The position numbers were made by a program, and so were the translations under genes. Shown here piece after piece: positions 23,654 to 33,472 of a DNA stretch of 64,000 nt (the first letter of the stretch is position 1; each line of letters opens with the position of its first letter). The notes under the pieces are model-generated. The model saw nothing but the letters and a program-made list of their open reading frames with translations, made no database searches and was not told the origin of the DNA. Where the stretch lies: contig NZ_CP141266.1 of NCBI RefSeq assembly GCF_030540775.2, positions 1,537,001 through 1,601,000 on the forward strand, read 5' to 3'. This DNA comes from Flavivirga abyssicola (lineage in GTDB: Bacteria; Bacteroidota; Bacteroidia; Flavobacteriales; Flavobacteriaceae).

Positions 23654-24358
23654 TTAGTTATTCGCTTGTGCTTTTGCTTCTTTAATCATCTTTTCATTAG
23701 GTAAAATAGCAATATTTACACGTCTGTTCTTTGCTCTACCCTGTGCTGTTGAATTATCATGCTTTGGTTGAGTTTCTCCAAACCAATTTGTTGTAAATCT
23801 ACCAGAGTTAAGCCCTTTATTTTTTAAATAACCGGTAACAGCATACGCTCTGTTTTTAGACAAAGTCATATTATAGCCCGCATCTCCTGCGCTATCAGTA
23901 TGTCCTACGACTAAAATATTCGTATCTGGATATTCTTTAAAAACACCTGCCAATTTATTCAGTGTTGTTTGAGAAGCTGCATTGATATTATACTTGTTAG
24001 TATCAAAATAAACCCCACTGCCTTCATCAAACGTTATAACGATACCATCATCTACACGCTCAACCTCTGCTCCGGGGATTTCTTCTTCTATTTTTTGAGC
24101 TTGTTTATCCATTTTGTTTCCAATAAGCACACCAGCGCCTCCGCCAATTACACCACCAATAACAGCTCCTAATTCACCATTACCACCTTTACCAACGTTA
24201 TTACCAATAATAGCTCCTAAAATGGCTCCACCTGCTGCTCCTATTACAGCTCCTTTTTGTTTATTGTTTGCATTTTGTACGGCTTTACAATTTGTTAGAT
24301 TTATCGTTAAAATAAGTACTAAAAAAATTAATCCGATTCTGTTTAAAAATGTCTTCAT
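23654..24358 (-). CDS. OmpA-family lipoprotein with glycine zipper
   Basis: 234 residues. A lipoprotein signal (LILTINLTNC, Cys24) is followed by a glycine-zipper stretch at about 36-85 (GAVIGAAGGAILGAIIGNNV, GAVIGGVIGGGAGVLIG). The C-terminal domain at about 105-225 is a peptidoglycan-binding OmpA fold, with NILVVGHTDSAGDAGYNMTL, SKNRAYAV and GRAKNRRVNI. It likely tethers the outer membrane to peptidoglycan. It is 4 bp downstream of a lipocalin-like lipoprotein gene, forming a two-gene operon. Confidence 0.88.
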   Translation of the reverse strand: MKTFLNRIGLIFLVLILTINLTNCKAVQNANNKQKGAVIGAAGGAILGAIIGNNVGKGGNGELGAVIGGVIGGGAGVLIGNKMDKQAQKIEEEIPGAEVERVDDGIVITFDEGSGVYFDTNKYNINAASQTTLNKLAGVFKEYPDTNILVVGHTDSAGDAGYNMTLSKNRAYAVTGYLKNKGLNSGRFTTNWFGETQPKHDNSTAQGRAKNRRVNIAILPNEKMIKEAKAQANN

Positions 24359-24362
24359 TATT

Positions 24363-24833
24363 TTATTGTTTATTAAAATTCATTGTAATTGTAAACGGTT
24401 TGCCATCAACTGATACGGTTTGTTGCCATTGCATCATTACATCTGACAATGAGGTTAATTTTAATCGAAAACCCCGGTTGGTATCAGATTTATATTTCTC
24501 ATTGGTTGGTTTAAGTAGAAAATCGTAAAGTCCAGTTTGGGGGTCAATTTCTTGAATTGTAAAAACAAAATTCCGAACTCCGCTTGAACAGCTAGTATCA
24601 TTAATATTATAAACTCCCGTATTGTTATTGGGAACAAACTGCCATGTACTTCCCTCAAAGCATTCTTTTGAAGCATCATTAAGTAAATTAACATTATAGG
24701 TCCCTTTTTCGCTATAAGTTATTGAATTTAGTAACCAGTCTCCCTTGATTACTTTTTTTGAATCCCTTACAGTTTTTGATGTTCCACAGGATACTAAGCT
24801 AATAGCAATTAATAAAAGAAGTGTGTTTTTCAT
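24363..24833 (-). CDS. Lipocalin-like lipoprotein
   Basis: 156 residues with lipoprotein signal MKNTLLLLIAISLVSC (Cys16). The mature part reads as one small beta-barrel beginning with the lipocalin-like GDWLLNSITYSEKGTYNV and containing TWQFVPNNNTGVYNI and MMQWQQTVSVDGKPF. A conserved cysteine pair (KECFEGS, TSCSSG) may form a disulfide. It binds an unknown ligand at the outer membrane. It is cotranscribed with the OmpA-like gene. Confidence 0.7.
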   Translation of the reverse strand: MKNTLLLLIAISLVSCGTSKTVRDSKKVIKGDWLLNSITYSEKGTYNVNLLNDASKECFEGSTWQFVPNNNTGVYNINDTSCSSGVRNFVFTIQEIDPQTGLYDFLLKPTNEKYKSDTNRGFRLKLTSLSDVMMQWQQTVSVDGKPFTITMNFNKQ

Positions 24834-25211
24834 AAATTTAAATTTAATAAATATCTAAAGGTATTTACGAATTAGAGCTTCTCTTCAGATGTTTTTTATA
24901 TATAATTTTTCTGAAGAATTTAAGCTCTTAACGTAGACAACTTTAAGACACAGTCTAAATAAGTTGGTCACTTTTTTTCGACAACTTATTTAAAAATGCA
25001 GTGCATTTAAAAGCTGAATCGTGTGCTTCAATAGGTTAGATAGATATATTAAAAAATTGATGGCTTGTAATTAAGCATAACATGTTTATCATCCTAAACT
25101 TACTTTAGAGTTGTTTTTTAATAAATTATTGATTTTCAATAATTATGGAATATTGAAACAAGTCAGCATAACGTGTAAAAATGCAATATGATACAAAACG
25201 GAAAGTCTTTT
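24834..25211. other. Intergenic stretch with one strong hairpin
   Basis: The only structure I see is at 24875-24927, where GAGCTTCTCTTCAGA faces TCTGAAGAATTTAAGCTC (outer AGCTT and inner CTTCAGA pairs). It is not followed by a T-run in either direction. The rest is AT-rich, with no frame over about 30 codons that looks real. It may hold the promoter of the lipocalin-OmpA operon. Confidence 0.4.
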
Positions 25212-25385
25212 TTAAGCTACTTTTTTAAGCAAATCAAAACAAGGGCACTTTTTACAACGTTTATTCTCGCCTTTTTTAAATTTTTTACAGCAGCTTGTTT
25301 TTACTTTATCAGTAGTTATAATACCAATTTGTTGTAATTTCTTAATTGCTTTTTTCTTCTTCTTTTTGCCCAAAACAGAATCCAA
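25212..25385 (-). CDS. Small lysine/cysteine-rich protein
   Basis: 57 residues with a TTG start at 25383-25385, forced because an in-frame TAA lies two codons upstream and a -7 box TACATTTG ends 17 bp before it. The sequence has a hexalysine run, LQQIGIITTDKVKTSCCKKF, then KGENKRCKKCPCFDLLKKVA. The five cysteines (CC, CxxC, CPC) suggest metal or redox binding. I recall similar short proteins across Flavobacteriaceae, but no function. It is too short for routine gene calling. It lies downstream of ferritin in the same direction, with its own promoter. Confidence 0.65.
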   Translation of the reverse strand: MDSVLGKKKKKKAIKKLQQIGIITTDKVKTSCCKKFKKGENKRCKKCPCFDLLKKVA

Positions 25386-25401
25386 AGTTTAGATAACTCG
25401 G

Positions 25402-25409
25402 CAAATGTA
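25402..25409 (-). promoter_or_regulatory. -7 box TACATTTG for the small Cys-rich gene
   Basis: The minus strand carries TACATTTG, an exact TAnnTTTG match, 17 bp from the TTG start codon. It implies a very short leader and decides the start of the small gene. Confidence 0.5.
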
Positions 25410-25448
25410 TTTATTTTTATTTAATCTAAATAAAGTTTGTTGTTAAAA

Positions 25449-25967
25449 TTATTGAGGGGTATCTGTTGCTGCGGTAGTTACGGTTAAATTTTCAATATCT
25501 CTATCGAATAAATAAAGTCCTCCTTTGTCGTCACCAATCATATTTATTTTATCAAGAATAGTACGTGCCACCGCTTCTTCTTCTATTTGTTCTGCAACAT
25601 ACCATTGTAAAAAGTTATGTGTTGCATAGTCTTTTTCTTGAAGACTAATATGTACCAACTCATTAATACTCTGAGATACAAATACTTCATGTTCAAATAA
25701 TTTTTCGAACATTTCTTTAAAAGAGTTAAAGGTTACATTAGGTGCTGCCAACTGGGAAATTTTTGCATGACCTCCACGCTCGTTAACAAACTTTACTAAT
25801 TTTAGCATATGTTCGCGTTCTTCATCAGATTGTGCATACATAAAATTAGAGACACCTTCCAAGCCTTTTACCTCAGCCCAGCATGCCATAGCTAAATAAA
25901 TTTGAGAAGATTCTGCTTCTATTCTTATTTGATTATTTAATGCGTCTTCTATGGTTTTTGATAACAT
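25449..25967 (-). CDS. Ferritin
   Basis: 172 residues, standard for bacterial non-heme ferritin. The four-helix bundle with ferroxidase ligands is readable: IRIEAESSQIYLAMACWAEV, SDEEREHMLKLVKFVNERGG (E-x-x-H), and FLQWYVAEQIEEEAVARTIL with the E-E pair. It stores iron in the cytosol. It stands alone between metG and the small Cys-rich gene. Confidence 0.92.
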   Translation of the reverse strand: MLSKTIEDALNNQIRIEAESSQIYLAMACWAEVKGLEGVSNFMYAQSDEEREHMLKLVKFVNERGGHAKISQLAAPNVTFNSFKEMFEKLFEHEVFVSQSINELVHISLQEKDYATHNFLQWYVAEQIEEEAVARTILDKINMIGDDKGGLYLFDRDIENLTVTTAATDTPQ

Positions 25968-26082
25968 GATATTTCTTTTTACGTAAAGTTAAATATTTCT
26001 TTAATTACTGAAATAAAATTAAGATAAAATTAAGTCAATACTATGTGTGTTTTACACAACATACTACAGCCCATATAAATAA

Positions 26083-28149
26083 TTAGCTTATTTGCAGTCC
26101 ATTCGTTACAGCAGTATCATCCGGATTTACAAATACTAATTTCCCATCTGGTGTCTCGGTCATTAAAATCATACCCTCACTTTCAACACCTCTTAATGCT
26201 CTTGGCGCTAGATTTACTAAAACAGTGACACGCTTTCCAACCACTTCTTCGGCAGTAAAGCTTTCTGCTATTCCAGAAACTATGGTTCGTACGTCAATAC
26301 CTGTATCAACTTTTAAGACCAATAATTTTTTAGCTTTTGGCATTTTTTCAGCTTCCAAAATGGTTCCAACACGCATATCTAATTTAGTAAAATCTTCAAA
26401 CGTAATGGTATCCTTTTGCGGTTCTACGACAGCATTTTCTAGCTCGTTTGCTTTTTTACTAGCTTCCAATTTATCAAGCTGCGCTTGAATAGTGGTATCT
26501 TCAATTTTAGAGAATAATAATTCTGCTTTTCTTATTTTATGACCTGCTGGAATTAAAACTTCTTTTGTTTTAACTTCGTTCCAAGTGGATTCCGCATCAA
26601 GTGCGGAATGACAAAGAATATCTTTTAATTTTTTTGATGTGAATGGTAAAAATGGCTCACTTAAAGTTGCTAAAGCTGATGCTATTTGAAGGGCTACATA
26701 CATAATTGTTTTTGTACGTTCTGCATCTACTTTAATGACTTTCCAAGGTTCTGCATCTGCTAAATATTTATTACCTAGTCGCGCCAAATTCATAAGCTCT
26801 TGTTGCGCTTCTCTAAAACGATAGCGTTCAATAGAACTAGAGATCACATCTGGATAGGCTTTTACCGTTGTTAATGTTTCTTCATCTACCTGAGATAATG
26901 CATTTGGAGTAGGAGTCACACCATCATAATACTTGTTAGTCAATACCACAACACGGTTAATAAAATTCCCAAAAATGGCAACCAACTCATTATTATTTCT
27001 TGCTTGAAAATCTTTCCACGTAAAATCATTATCCTTTGTTTCTGGTGCATTCGACGTTAAAGCGTAACGTAACACATCTTGCTGACCCGGGAATTCTTCT
27101 AAGTATTCTGGTAACCAAACGGCCCAATTTTTTGAGGTTGATAATTTATTACCTTCTAAATTTAAAAACTCATTAGCAGGCACATTCTCTGGTAAAATAT
27201 AAGAGCCTTCGGCTTTTAACATGGCTGGAAAAATGATACAGTGGAATACTATATTATCTTTTCCTATAAAATGAACCAGTTTGGTCTCTTTATCTTTCCA
27301 GTAAGGTTCCCAATCTTTCCCTTCACGTTCTGCCCATTCTATAGTAGATGAGATATATCCTATCGGAGCATCAAACCAAACATAAAGTACTTTCCCTTCA
27401 CCGCCTTCTGCTGGTACAGGAATTCCCCAATCTAAATCTCTGGTTACGGCACGCGGGCGTAAGCCATCATCAATCCATGATTTACATTGTCCGTATACAT
27501 TAGATTTCCAATCTTTTTTATGACCTTCAAGAATCCATTCTTTTAAAAACGCTTCATGTTTATCTAAAGGTAAAAACCAGTGCTTTGTTTGTTTTAAAGT
27601 CGGCGTATTTCCTGTTAAAGCTGACTTCGGATTTATTAAATCGGTCGCATTATGACTGGTCCCGCAATTTTCACATTGGTCGCCGTAACTTTCTTCATTT
27701 CCACATTTGGGACATGTCCCAACCACAAATCGATCTGCTAAAAATTGATTTGCTTCTGCATCATATAATTGTTCTGTTACTTCTTCAATAAACTCACCTT
27801 TATCATTTAAAGTTGTGAAAAATTCTGAAGCTGTTTTATGATGAACTTTTGCAGAGGTACGCGAATAATTATCAAAAGTAATCCCAAAATCTTCAAACGA
27901 TTTTTTAATAATGGCATGGTATTTATCTACAACATCCTGTGGTGACACACCTTCGTTTTTCGCTTTAATTGTAATAGGCACACCATGCTCATCACTCCCA
28001 CCAATAAGTATAACGTCGTTTCCTGTTAATCGTAAATAACGTGCATAAATATCTGCTGGAACATACACGCCTGCTAAATGTCCAATATGAATTGGTCCAT
28101 TGGTATAAGGAAGTGCTGTGGTAATCGTATATCGTTTAGGTGCGTTCAT
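26083..28149 (-). CDS. metG: Methionyl-tRNA synthetase with C-terminal tRNA-binding domain
   Basis: 688 residues from ATG at 28147-28149; an upstream in-frame ATG adds 21 unlikely residues across the promoter. The class I HIGH motif is in [11 protein letters not shown], the zinc knuckle in [18 protein letters not shown], the KMSKS loop as KLSTSKNW, and a C-terminal EMAP/Trbp111-like domain ([20 protein letters not shown]) covers about 575-688. At about residues 520-535 the segment [10 protein letters not shown] is encoded by a palindromic intergenic-type repeat. The frame is maintained, so the enzyme is presumably active. Confidence 0.93.
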   Translation of the reverse strand: MNAPKRYTITTALPYTNGPIHIGHLAGVYVPADIYARYLRLTGNDVILIGGSDEHGVPITIKAKNEGVSPQDVVDKYHAIIKKSFEDFGITFDNYSRTSAKVHHKTASEFFTTLNDKGEFIEEVTEQLYDAEANQFLADRFVVGTCPKCGNEESYGDQCENCGTSHNATDLINPKSALTGNTPTLKQTKHWFLPLDKHEAFLKEWILEGHKKDWKSNVYGQCKSWIDDGLRPRAVTRDLDWGIPVPAEGGEGKVLYVWFDAPIGYISSTIEWAEREGKDWEPYWKDKETKLVHFIGKDNIVFHCIIFPAMLKAEGSYILPENVPANEFLNLEGNKLSTSKNWAVWLPEYLEEFPGQQDVLRYALTSNAPETKDNDFTWKDFQARNNNELVAIFGNFINRVVVLTNKYYDGVTPTPNALSQVDEETLTTVKAYPDVISSSIERYRFREAQQELMNLARLGNKYLADAEPWKVIKVDAERTKTIMYVALQIASALATLSEPFLPFTSKKLKDILCHSALDAESTWNEVKTKEVLIPAGHKIRKAELLFSKIEDTTIQAQLDKLEASKKANELENAVVEPQKDTITFEDFTKLDMRVGTILEAEKMPKAKKLLVLKVDTGIDVRTIVSGIAESFTAEEVVGKRVTVLVNLAPRALRGVESEGMILMTETPDGKLVFVNPDDTAVTNGLQIS
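26585..26612. repeat. Palindromic repeat inside metG
   Basis: ATTCCGCA and TGCGGAAT (26589-26609) form a perfect 8-bp stem with a 5-nt loop and are followed by GACA. On the coding strand it reads GTCATTCCGCACTTGATGCG, the flavobacterial dispersed repeat type also seen at 14648. It encodes CHSALDAES in frame, in the linker after the anticodon-binding domain. Confidence 0.6.
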
Positions 28150-28168
28150 TTCTTTTTTAAATAAGGGA

Positions 28169-28176
28169 CAAAAGTA
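28169..28176 (-). promoter_or_regulatory. -7 box TACTTTTG for metG
   Basis: The minus strand reads TACTTTTG, matching TAnnTTTG, 19 bp upstream of the metG ATG. It supports the shorter metG start. Confidence 0.45.
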
Positions 28177-28219
28177 CGCATTTTGACTACGATTTAGAAA
28201 AAAAATGTACATTTACATT

Positions 28220-29236
28220 ATGTCAAAAATCTCATTAATTACTACGTTGTGTTGTATTGTTTTTTTCTTTGGAAAAAACCAGCTTTCAGCACAAAATGCA
28301 TTGTCAACTAAAACAAATACATTGATACAACCACCATACTTAAAAGCAGGCGATACGGTTGCCATCGTTGCACCTTCGGGCGTTTTAAAAAATAGAACTA
28401 AAGAAGTTCAACAAGCCAAAGCACTTTTAAAAAGCTGGGGCTTACATGCTACTGTTGGTAAACATGTTTTTAGTCAAGCCAATCATTTTGCAGGGACTGA
28501 TGATGAGCGCTGTGAAGATTTTCAAAATGCTTTAGACGATCCTAAAATAAGCGCCATATGGTGTGCTCGCGGTGGCTACGGCACTGTTAGAATATTAGAT
28601 AAATTAGATTACACCAAATTTAAGCAAAACCCAAAGTGGCTTATTGGTTATTCTGATATTACGGCACTACATAATCAAGTTCATAATGTAGGTGTGGAGT
28701 CTATTCATGCTATGATGTGTACTAGTTTGCAGGACGATTTAGGAGTTATTAAAGAAACACTTTCTACATTTAAAGATGCCGTTTTTGGAAAATCGCTAAA
28801 CTATACTTTAGAAGGCTCTAAATACAATAAAACAGGAAATGCTTCGGCTCCTATTGTGGGTGGCAACTTAACCATGTTGCACACGATGTTAGGCTCTGAT
28901 ACGAGTATTGACACTTCTGGAAAAATTTTGTTTATTGAAGAAATTGGCGAATATAAATACCATATAGATCGTATGTTACAAAGTTTAAAACGTGCTGGCT
29001 ATTTTAAAAACTGTAAGGGTGTTATTGTTGGCGATATGACCAAGCTCAGAAAGAACACTACTCTTTGGGGCTCCTCAATAGAACAGCTTATTTTAGATGC
29101 ACTATCTGATTATGATTTTCCCATTGCCTTTAATATGCCTGCTGGACATGAAAAAGACAATCGTGCTATAATTTTGGGAAGAACTATAAAGTTAACAGTA
29201 GGCAAAAATCAATCTACAGTTGTTTTTCAAAACTAA
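28220..29236 (+). CDS. LD-carboxypeptidase (peptidase S66)
   Basis: 338 residues from the second ATG (28220), which gives signal peptide MSKISLITTLCCIVFFFGKN then QLSAQ. The S66 triad is visible: Ser145 in WLIGYSDITAL, the Glu of FIEEIGEYKYH near 240, and His310 in NMPAGHEKDN. The N-terminal VAIVAPSGVL and CARGGYGTVRIL are family signatures. The enzyme cleaves the terminal D-alanine of muropeptides in peptidoglycan recycling; the signal implies a periplasmic form. It is divergent from metG. Confidence 0.88.
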   Translation: MSKISLITTLCCIVFFFGKNQLSAQNALSTKTNTLIQPPYLKAGDTVAIVAPSGVLKNRTKEVQQAKALLKSWGLHATVGKHVFSQANHFAGTDDERCEDFQNALDDPKISAIWCARGGYGTVRILDKLDYTKFKQNPKWLIGYSDITALHNQVHNVGVESIHAMMCTSLQDDLGVIKETLSTFKDAVFGKSLNYTLEGSKYNKTGNASAPIVGGNLTMLHTMLGSDTSIDTSGKILFIEEIGEYKYHIDRMLQSLKRAGYFKNCKGVIVGDMTKLRKNTTLWGSSIEQLILDALSDYDFPIAFNMPAGHEKDNRAIILGRTIKLTVGKNQSTVVFQN

Positions 29237-29278
29237 TAACTATCCTGATTCTTTTTAATTGAATTTCGTATGGAGCCT

Positions 29279-29731
29279 TTATACTCCAAACTGATTTAAA
29301 TGGTGGTCTACATGTTTGTAAAACATATTATTCCATTCTTGTTTAGACAATTTACCAAAAGAATGCGATTCCCTATTATCAAAATACGCTTCTCCTAAGT
29401 TTTGTGTTTTATTTAAGTAATTAATCAGTCGTTCTTTTTCTATCTCAAAGTTTTTAGAATCTGTTATTAAAAACTCGGGCGCAGTTCTGCTGTTTTTCTT
29501 GTATGGTTTTTCGTTGACTACTATAGATTTAACAAATAACTTTAATAGTGCTTTTTTAAAACCATTAGGTTTAGGGTGAATATCCTCAAAAGCCAGTTCA
29601 TAAGTCACATTGCAATGTGCTAACATTTGATCCACACTCATTTTTCCCCATTTTGGTTGGCTTGTTGTTTCTAGATTATTAATTCTGTCGATAACAGCAT
29701 TGGTTTCGTTTAAATCAAAAATATTTTTCAT
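29279..29731 (-). CDS. DUF1569 (DinB-like) protein
   Basis: 150 residues. KMSVDQMLAHCNVTYELAFE supplies the helix with the first histidine, and the C-terminus FYKHVDHHLNQFGV supplies the H-x-x-H pair, the pattern of DUF1569/DinB-like four-helix bundles that often bind a divalent metal. Cytosolic, function unknown. It converges with the LD-carboxypeptidase gene and is divergent from the HEAT-repeat gene 73 bp to its right. Confidence 0.75.
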   Translation of the reverse strand: MKNIFDLNETNAVIDRINNLETTSQPKWGKMSVDQMLAHCNVTYELAFEDIHPKPNGFKKALLKLFVKSIVVNEKPYKKNSRTAPEFLITDSKNFEIEKERLINYLNKTQNLGEAYFDNRESHSFGKLSKQEWNNMFYKHVDHHLNQFGV

Positions 29732-29803
29732 AATCTTTAAATGAATGAGGTTTACAAATCCTATGCAATTTATTTATTTTATTTTTATCTTCAAACTATT
29801 AAT

Positions 29804-30570
29804 ATGGGCTTTTACGACTTAAATAAAGCAGATCGAATTCTCTTGGTTGAAAAAATAACTCAAGAGATTACTAATGATCTGACATCAATTGAAACAGAAA
29901 ATATTATAAAACACTTTTCTGATGAAGACACTTACATTCGTAAAACGGGTTATTTAGCTATTGGCAAAATCTTTTATTCTAAGCCAGAACTACAAAAAAC
30001 GATTCTTTCGACTTTAAAAAATTTATTAAACTCTAATTCCGAAAAAGTACGACAAACTACAGTAAATGCTGCTGGTGAAATTGGTAAATTTCATTTTGAA
30101 AAAGTGCAAGCATTTTTTGATACTGGATTATTTGACGACCATCATTCGGTTAGAAATGCGGTTATTGGTTCTGTAAAGAAAATGGGCGAGAAAAACTCAA
30201 TTCCTGTTCTTGCTTGGGCAAAAACATATTTAAAACATCCCGAAAAGAAATTCGTCGTGAGATCTGCCATGGCATTGAACTACGAGGTCGTACGCATCCT
30301 CAAGACATCTTGCCTTTATTAAAAACGTTGGAATTTGACGAAACCAAACGAGTCTCGGATACTTTAATTCATGTTTTAGGACAAATTGCCTATAAGAATG
30401 GTTGCTTAAAAACGGTTGTTGCTCATCTTAATACCTGGAAAAACAAACCTCTGGTTGAAAAAGCTTTGGATGAAATCGTTGATGTGCACAATCGTTATAA
30501 AAAATTTGCTGTTTTAACACAACAGGAAGCTATTGATTATATCGATGGGCATTATAAGCAAAAAAACTAA
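29804..30570 (+). pseudogene. HEAT-repeat protein with a one-base frameshift
   Basis: From ATG at 29804 (MGFYDLNKADRILLVEKITQ) the frame runs through HEAT-like helices (LKNLLNSNSEKVRQTTVNAA, GLFDDHHSVRNAVIGSVKKM) to HPEKK near 30245. The remainder continues in another frame: EIRREICHGIELRGRTHPQD, ILPLLKTLEFDE, ending QEAIDYIDGHYKQKN at 30570. Restoring one A in the run at 30243-30246 joins them into about 255 residues (HPEKEIRREI). Scaffold-like protein of unknown partner. The frameshift may be real or a homopolymer error. Confidence 0.75.
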
Positions 30571-33461
30571 AACGCCTTATTCAATTTTTCTAGGTGAATT
30601 TTAAGTTCTTCAAATGTTATTTCCTTGAAATTAAAATCTAACATTGGATTTTCTTTAGTTTTTGTTTCAATGATATCAAAAAACAATTTCTCTCCATTCT
30701 TTTTAATCGCAACAAGTACAACCTCTTCTCCTTTAGGTATGGTTCTAAAGTCATATACTTCATTATTCTTCCAACTTGGCATTATACAATTTACAGTTTT
30801 AAAAACCATATTAACAATAGCTCCTTCAGAATTTTTAATTTTAAGTTTATAATTTATTCTGCTTCTATTTCTTATGAATCTATCACAATTAATCCAACCT
30901 AATTTGGACGTTCTTAAAATATAGCTATTCACTTCAGAAATGCGAACATTATTATTTTTAAGAGTTAACTTATTTTCAAATCTTTTATTCGATATTGTTT
31001 CTCGTGTTTTAATAGTTTGGGAAACACTTCCATTCGATTCTGTAAATTCTGATTGTCCATCTATTTGAAAAATAATAGGTAATGAATAAGGCACTGTAAC
31101 CGCATTACCTCTTTGCATTCCTGGCTTCATTTTTGGCAATAATCCAATCACTCTTTTAGCTTCTTCTTCAAATCTGGGATAATTTGCTCTAGATTGAATA
31201 GAAACAACATCTCCATTTTCATTAATTCTAAAAATTACATTAATTCTTACTCTTCCATTAAAACCAAGTTCTTCTGCCACATTTCTGTTAAACTCTCTTT
31301 GGACAAACCTTTTAATAGCATCACTGGTACATTGCCTTTGTTTCTTATTGTCTCCTTCTTCACAACCAGGATATACAGGCACTTGTTCTACTATAGAAAA
31401 AGGAACTTCAATATTTTCAGAAGAATCATCCTCAGCTACTTCTATAACTTCAGCAAGAAGATCATCGATTTCTGGTTTCTGTTTTTCTTGAAGTCTCCAA
31501 TTAATATTTTCGTCTTCCCATTTACCAGTAAATAAACGCATGTCTTCTTTTTTACTTTCTGCTGGGAATGAAACTCCAATGCTAGAGTTCTGCTTTAAAT
31601 TTAAAAGTTCATCACCTCTAAAAGCCTCAATATGTAGCATTCCACCTGTTTCTAATTGCTTGTCATTAGATTGCGTTGTTAAATTAGCTAACAGCATATC
31701 AGATAATTTATAATATTCTGTAACATTCAAATCAAGATTGCCTTTTACAAGATTCCCTTTACTATCAACAAAAGAATTTGACTTAATAATTAGTTTAGTC
31801 CCTTCTTTACAATTTATCGTGGTGTCTTTTTTAGTATTAATCTTAAAGACCTGTGAATCTTTACTGTATTTAAAAACCCCTTCTTCCTTTGATTTAGTTG
31901 CAGCTTGATTATAAACTTTACGCTCTTCAAATTGTTCAATATTTTGATTAGAGATTGAGTCTAAATTCATCAACTTATTAGCATTTTTAGGTACAGAATC
32001 AGAAGTACTAATTGAGTTTTCTAAAGTTAAAATTGATTTTATCTGAGATTTATTTATCTTTTTAAAATCAATTTTAAAACTGTCACTTTTACTAAATCGA
32101 ACTGATTTTTTAAATCCATAAATATCCTTTCCTTTAATTCCAATTGCTATAACATAAAAACTCCTATTTATTGGTAAATCAATATTGTCTTCGCAAACAT
32201 TTAATACTGTATTATTTTTTTGATCAACTATATATATTTCGTTGTGATTAGTCTTTACATTAAAATTGAACTTAACGCTTACCTTTTCTTCATCTCTGGC
32301 AAACTTATCAATGTTTATCCAACCTAGTTTGGAAACATCAACGGATTCATAAAAACGATTTGCCACTTTATCATATAAATCAAATGCTCCTTGTTCTATA
32401 AAATAATCTACACTCACATTTTTTATTACATTTTCTGCTTGGCTCTTTGAAATTGAAATATACTTCCTTTCTAATAGTTCCACATCTCCTAGAAGATCAT
32501 CAGCAATGGAATCCTCATATAATAAATTATAAAAAGTAATATCATATATCCTAAGTGTATCATTATCAATTTTTATTTCCTCAATTCCAGGAAATTTTTC
32601 AATTATATTTTTTTTCTCTAAATACCCTAAAGAATCAACTAGAATAGTCTTTTTAAACATGTCAAGCATATAGGTTTTAGTAAGTTCTTCATCAAGAACA
32701 GTACTATCCCTATATAAAATAGTATTGTATTTCTCATCTACTAAATTAATGTTAGACAAATCCCAATTCATATTATTTTCTTCATCTCTTGCACCATAAA
32801 ATATTTGCATCCCATCCTCCAAAGTATTCTTAGGAAATTGCACATTAATTGTTTTGCCTTCCTTTAAAACTAAAGGTTTTCCATTTACTCTAATATCAAT
32901 TTTAAAAGCACCACCAGAAACCAACCATTTGCCATTCGACACGGTTTCTGCATTCGCTAGAAGTAAATCTTGCTTGTTAATTAATTCAATTAACTCAATA
33001 CTTAAAGAGTCTGCAACGAATGGTTTTTTGGAACTCGTTTCTAAATCTTTAGGGTTAAATTGAATTACAGTTCCTTTTTCTCCAACAATTTCAATAATAG
33101 AATCAACAGCTACTTGAAAATTTTGAATATATTTTGATTCAAAATTTAGTTTATTTTTTAAATATTCTTTATCAGAGTTAAACGCATTAAAATAGATAAT
33201 GGTAAATAAAACAACTACTATTGATATAAACCCAAAATATTTAAACCATTTATTTCTAATATGAGATTGCTTCGCCTTTTTAATTTCTCCTTTAACTGAT
33301 TGTCGTTTTAAACCTTCTAAAAAAACAATATGTTCTTCATATAAATCTTTAAGATCCGTTTCTGTACTCATTCGATCTTCAAAAGCCTTAGATTCTTTTT
33401 CAGAAAGTCTTTGGTTTAAATACCTATTGATCAACTCGATGTTTTGTATATAATTTTCCAT
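30567..33461 (-). CDS. Anti-sigma-like membrane protein with TonB-C domain
   Basis: 964 residues. Residues 1-70 (ELINRYLNQRLSEKESKAFE) look like a bacteroidotal anti-sigma cytoplasmic domain; a TM helix follows at about 74-94. The periplasmic part holds two copies of a two-module unit: a GTxIxFxxxxL...GKPLVLKEGKTINVQFP type and, again, LLNLKQNSSIGVSFPAE; and SKLGWINIDKFARDEE again as SKLGWINCDRFIRNRS. A TonB C-terminal domain (VPVYPGCEEGDNKKQRQC to PYSLPIIFQID) sits inside the second copy. It is 11 bp downstream of the sigma factor gene. Confidence 0.75.
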   Translation of the reverse strand: MENYIQNIELINRYLNQRLSEKESKAFEDRMSTETDLKDLYEEHIVFLEGLKRQSVKGEIKKAKQSHIRNKWFKYFGFISIVVVLFTIIYFNAFNSDKEYLKNKLNFESKYIQNFQVAVDSIIEIVGEKGTVIQFNPKDLETSSKKPFVADSLSIELIELINKQDLLLANAETVSNGKWLVSGGAFKIDIRVNGKPLVLKEGKTINVQFPKNTLEDGMQIFYGARDEENNMNWDLSNINLVDEKYNTILYRDSTVLDEELTKTYMLDMFKKTILVDSLGYLEKKNIIEKFPGIEEIKIDNDTLRIYDITFYNLLYEDSIADDLLGDVELLERKYISISKSQAENVIKNVSVDYFIEQGAFDLYDKVANRFYESVDVSKLGWINIDKFARDEEKVSVKFNFNVKTNHNEIYIVDQKNNTVLNVCEDNIDLPINRSFYVIAIGIKGKDIYGFKKSVRFSKSDSFKIDFKKINKSQIKSILTLENSISTSDSVPKNANKLMNLDSISNQNIEQFEERKVYNQAATKSKEEGVFKYSKDSQVFKINTKKDTTINCKEGTKLIIKSNSFVDSKGNLVKGNLDLNVTEYYKLSDMLLANLTTQSNDKQLETGGMLHIEAFRGDELLNLKQNSSIGVSFPAESKKEDMRLFTGKWEDENINWRLQEKQKPEIDDLLAEVIEVAEDDSSENIEVPFSIVEQVPVYPGCEEGDNKKQRQCTSDAIKRFVQREFNRNVAEELGFNGRVRINVIFRINENGDVVSIQSRANYPRFEEEAKRVIGLLPKMKPGMQRGNAVTVPYSLPIIFQIDGQSEFTESNGSVSQTIKTRETISNKRFENKLTLKNNNVRISEVNSYILRTSKLGWINCDRFIRNRSRINYKLKIKNSEGAIVNMVFKTVNCIMPSWKNNEVYDFRTIPKGEEVVLVAIKKNGEKLFFDIIETKTKENPMLDFNFKEITFEELKIHLEKLNKAF

Positions 33462-33472
33462 GATATCCCGAA

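Noticed and set aside
24461-24694. 77-residue minus-strand frame within the lipocalin-like gene
   Set aside because: It lies in another frame fully inside a lipoprotein gene with clear signal and domain; composition is that of a shadow frame.
24875-24927. Terminator of the lipocalin-OmpA operon or of the small Cys-rich gene
   Set aside because: The hairpin is real but has no T-run and lies upstream, not downstream, of the lipocalin gene; its role is unknown.
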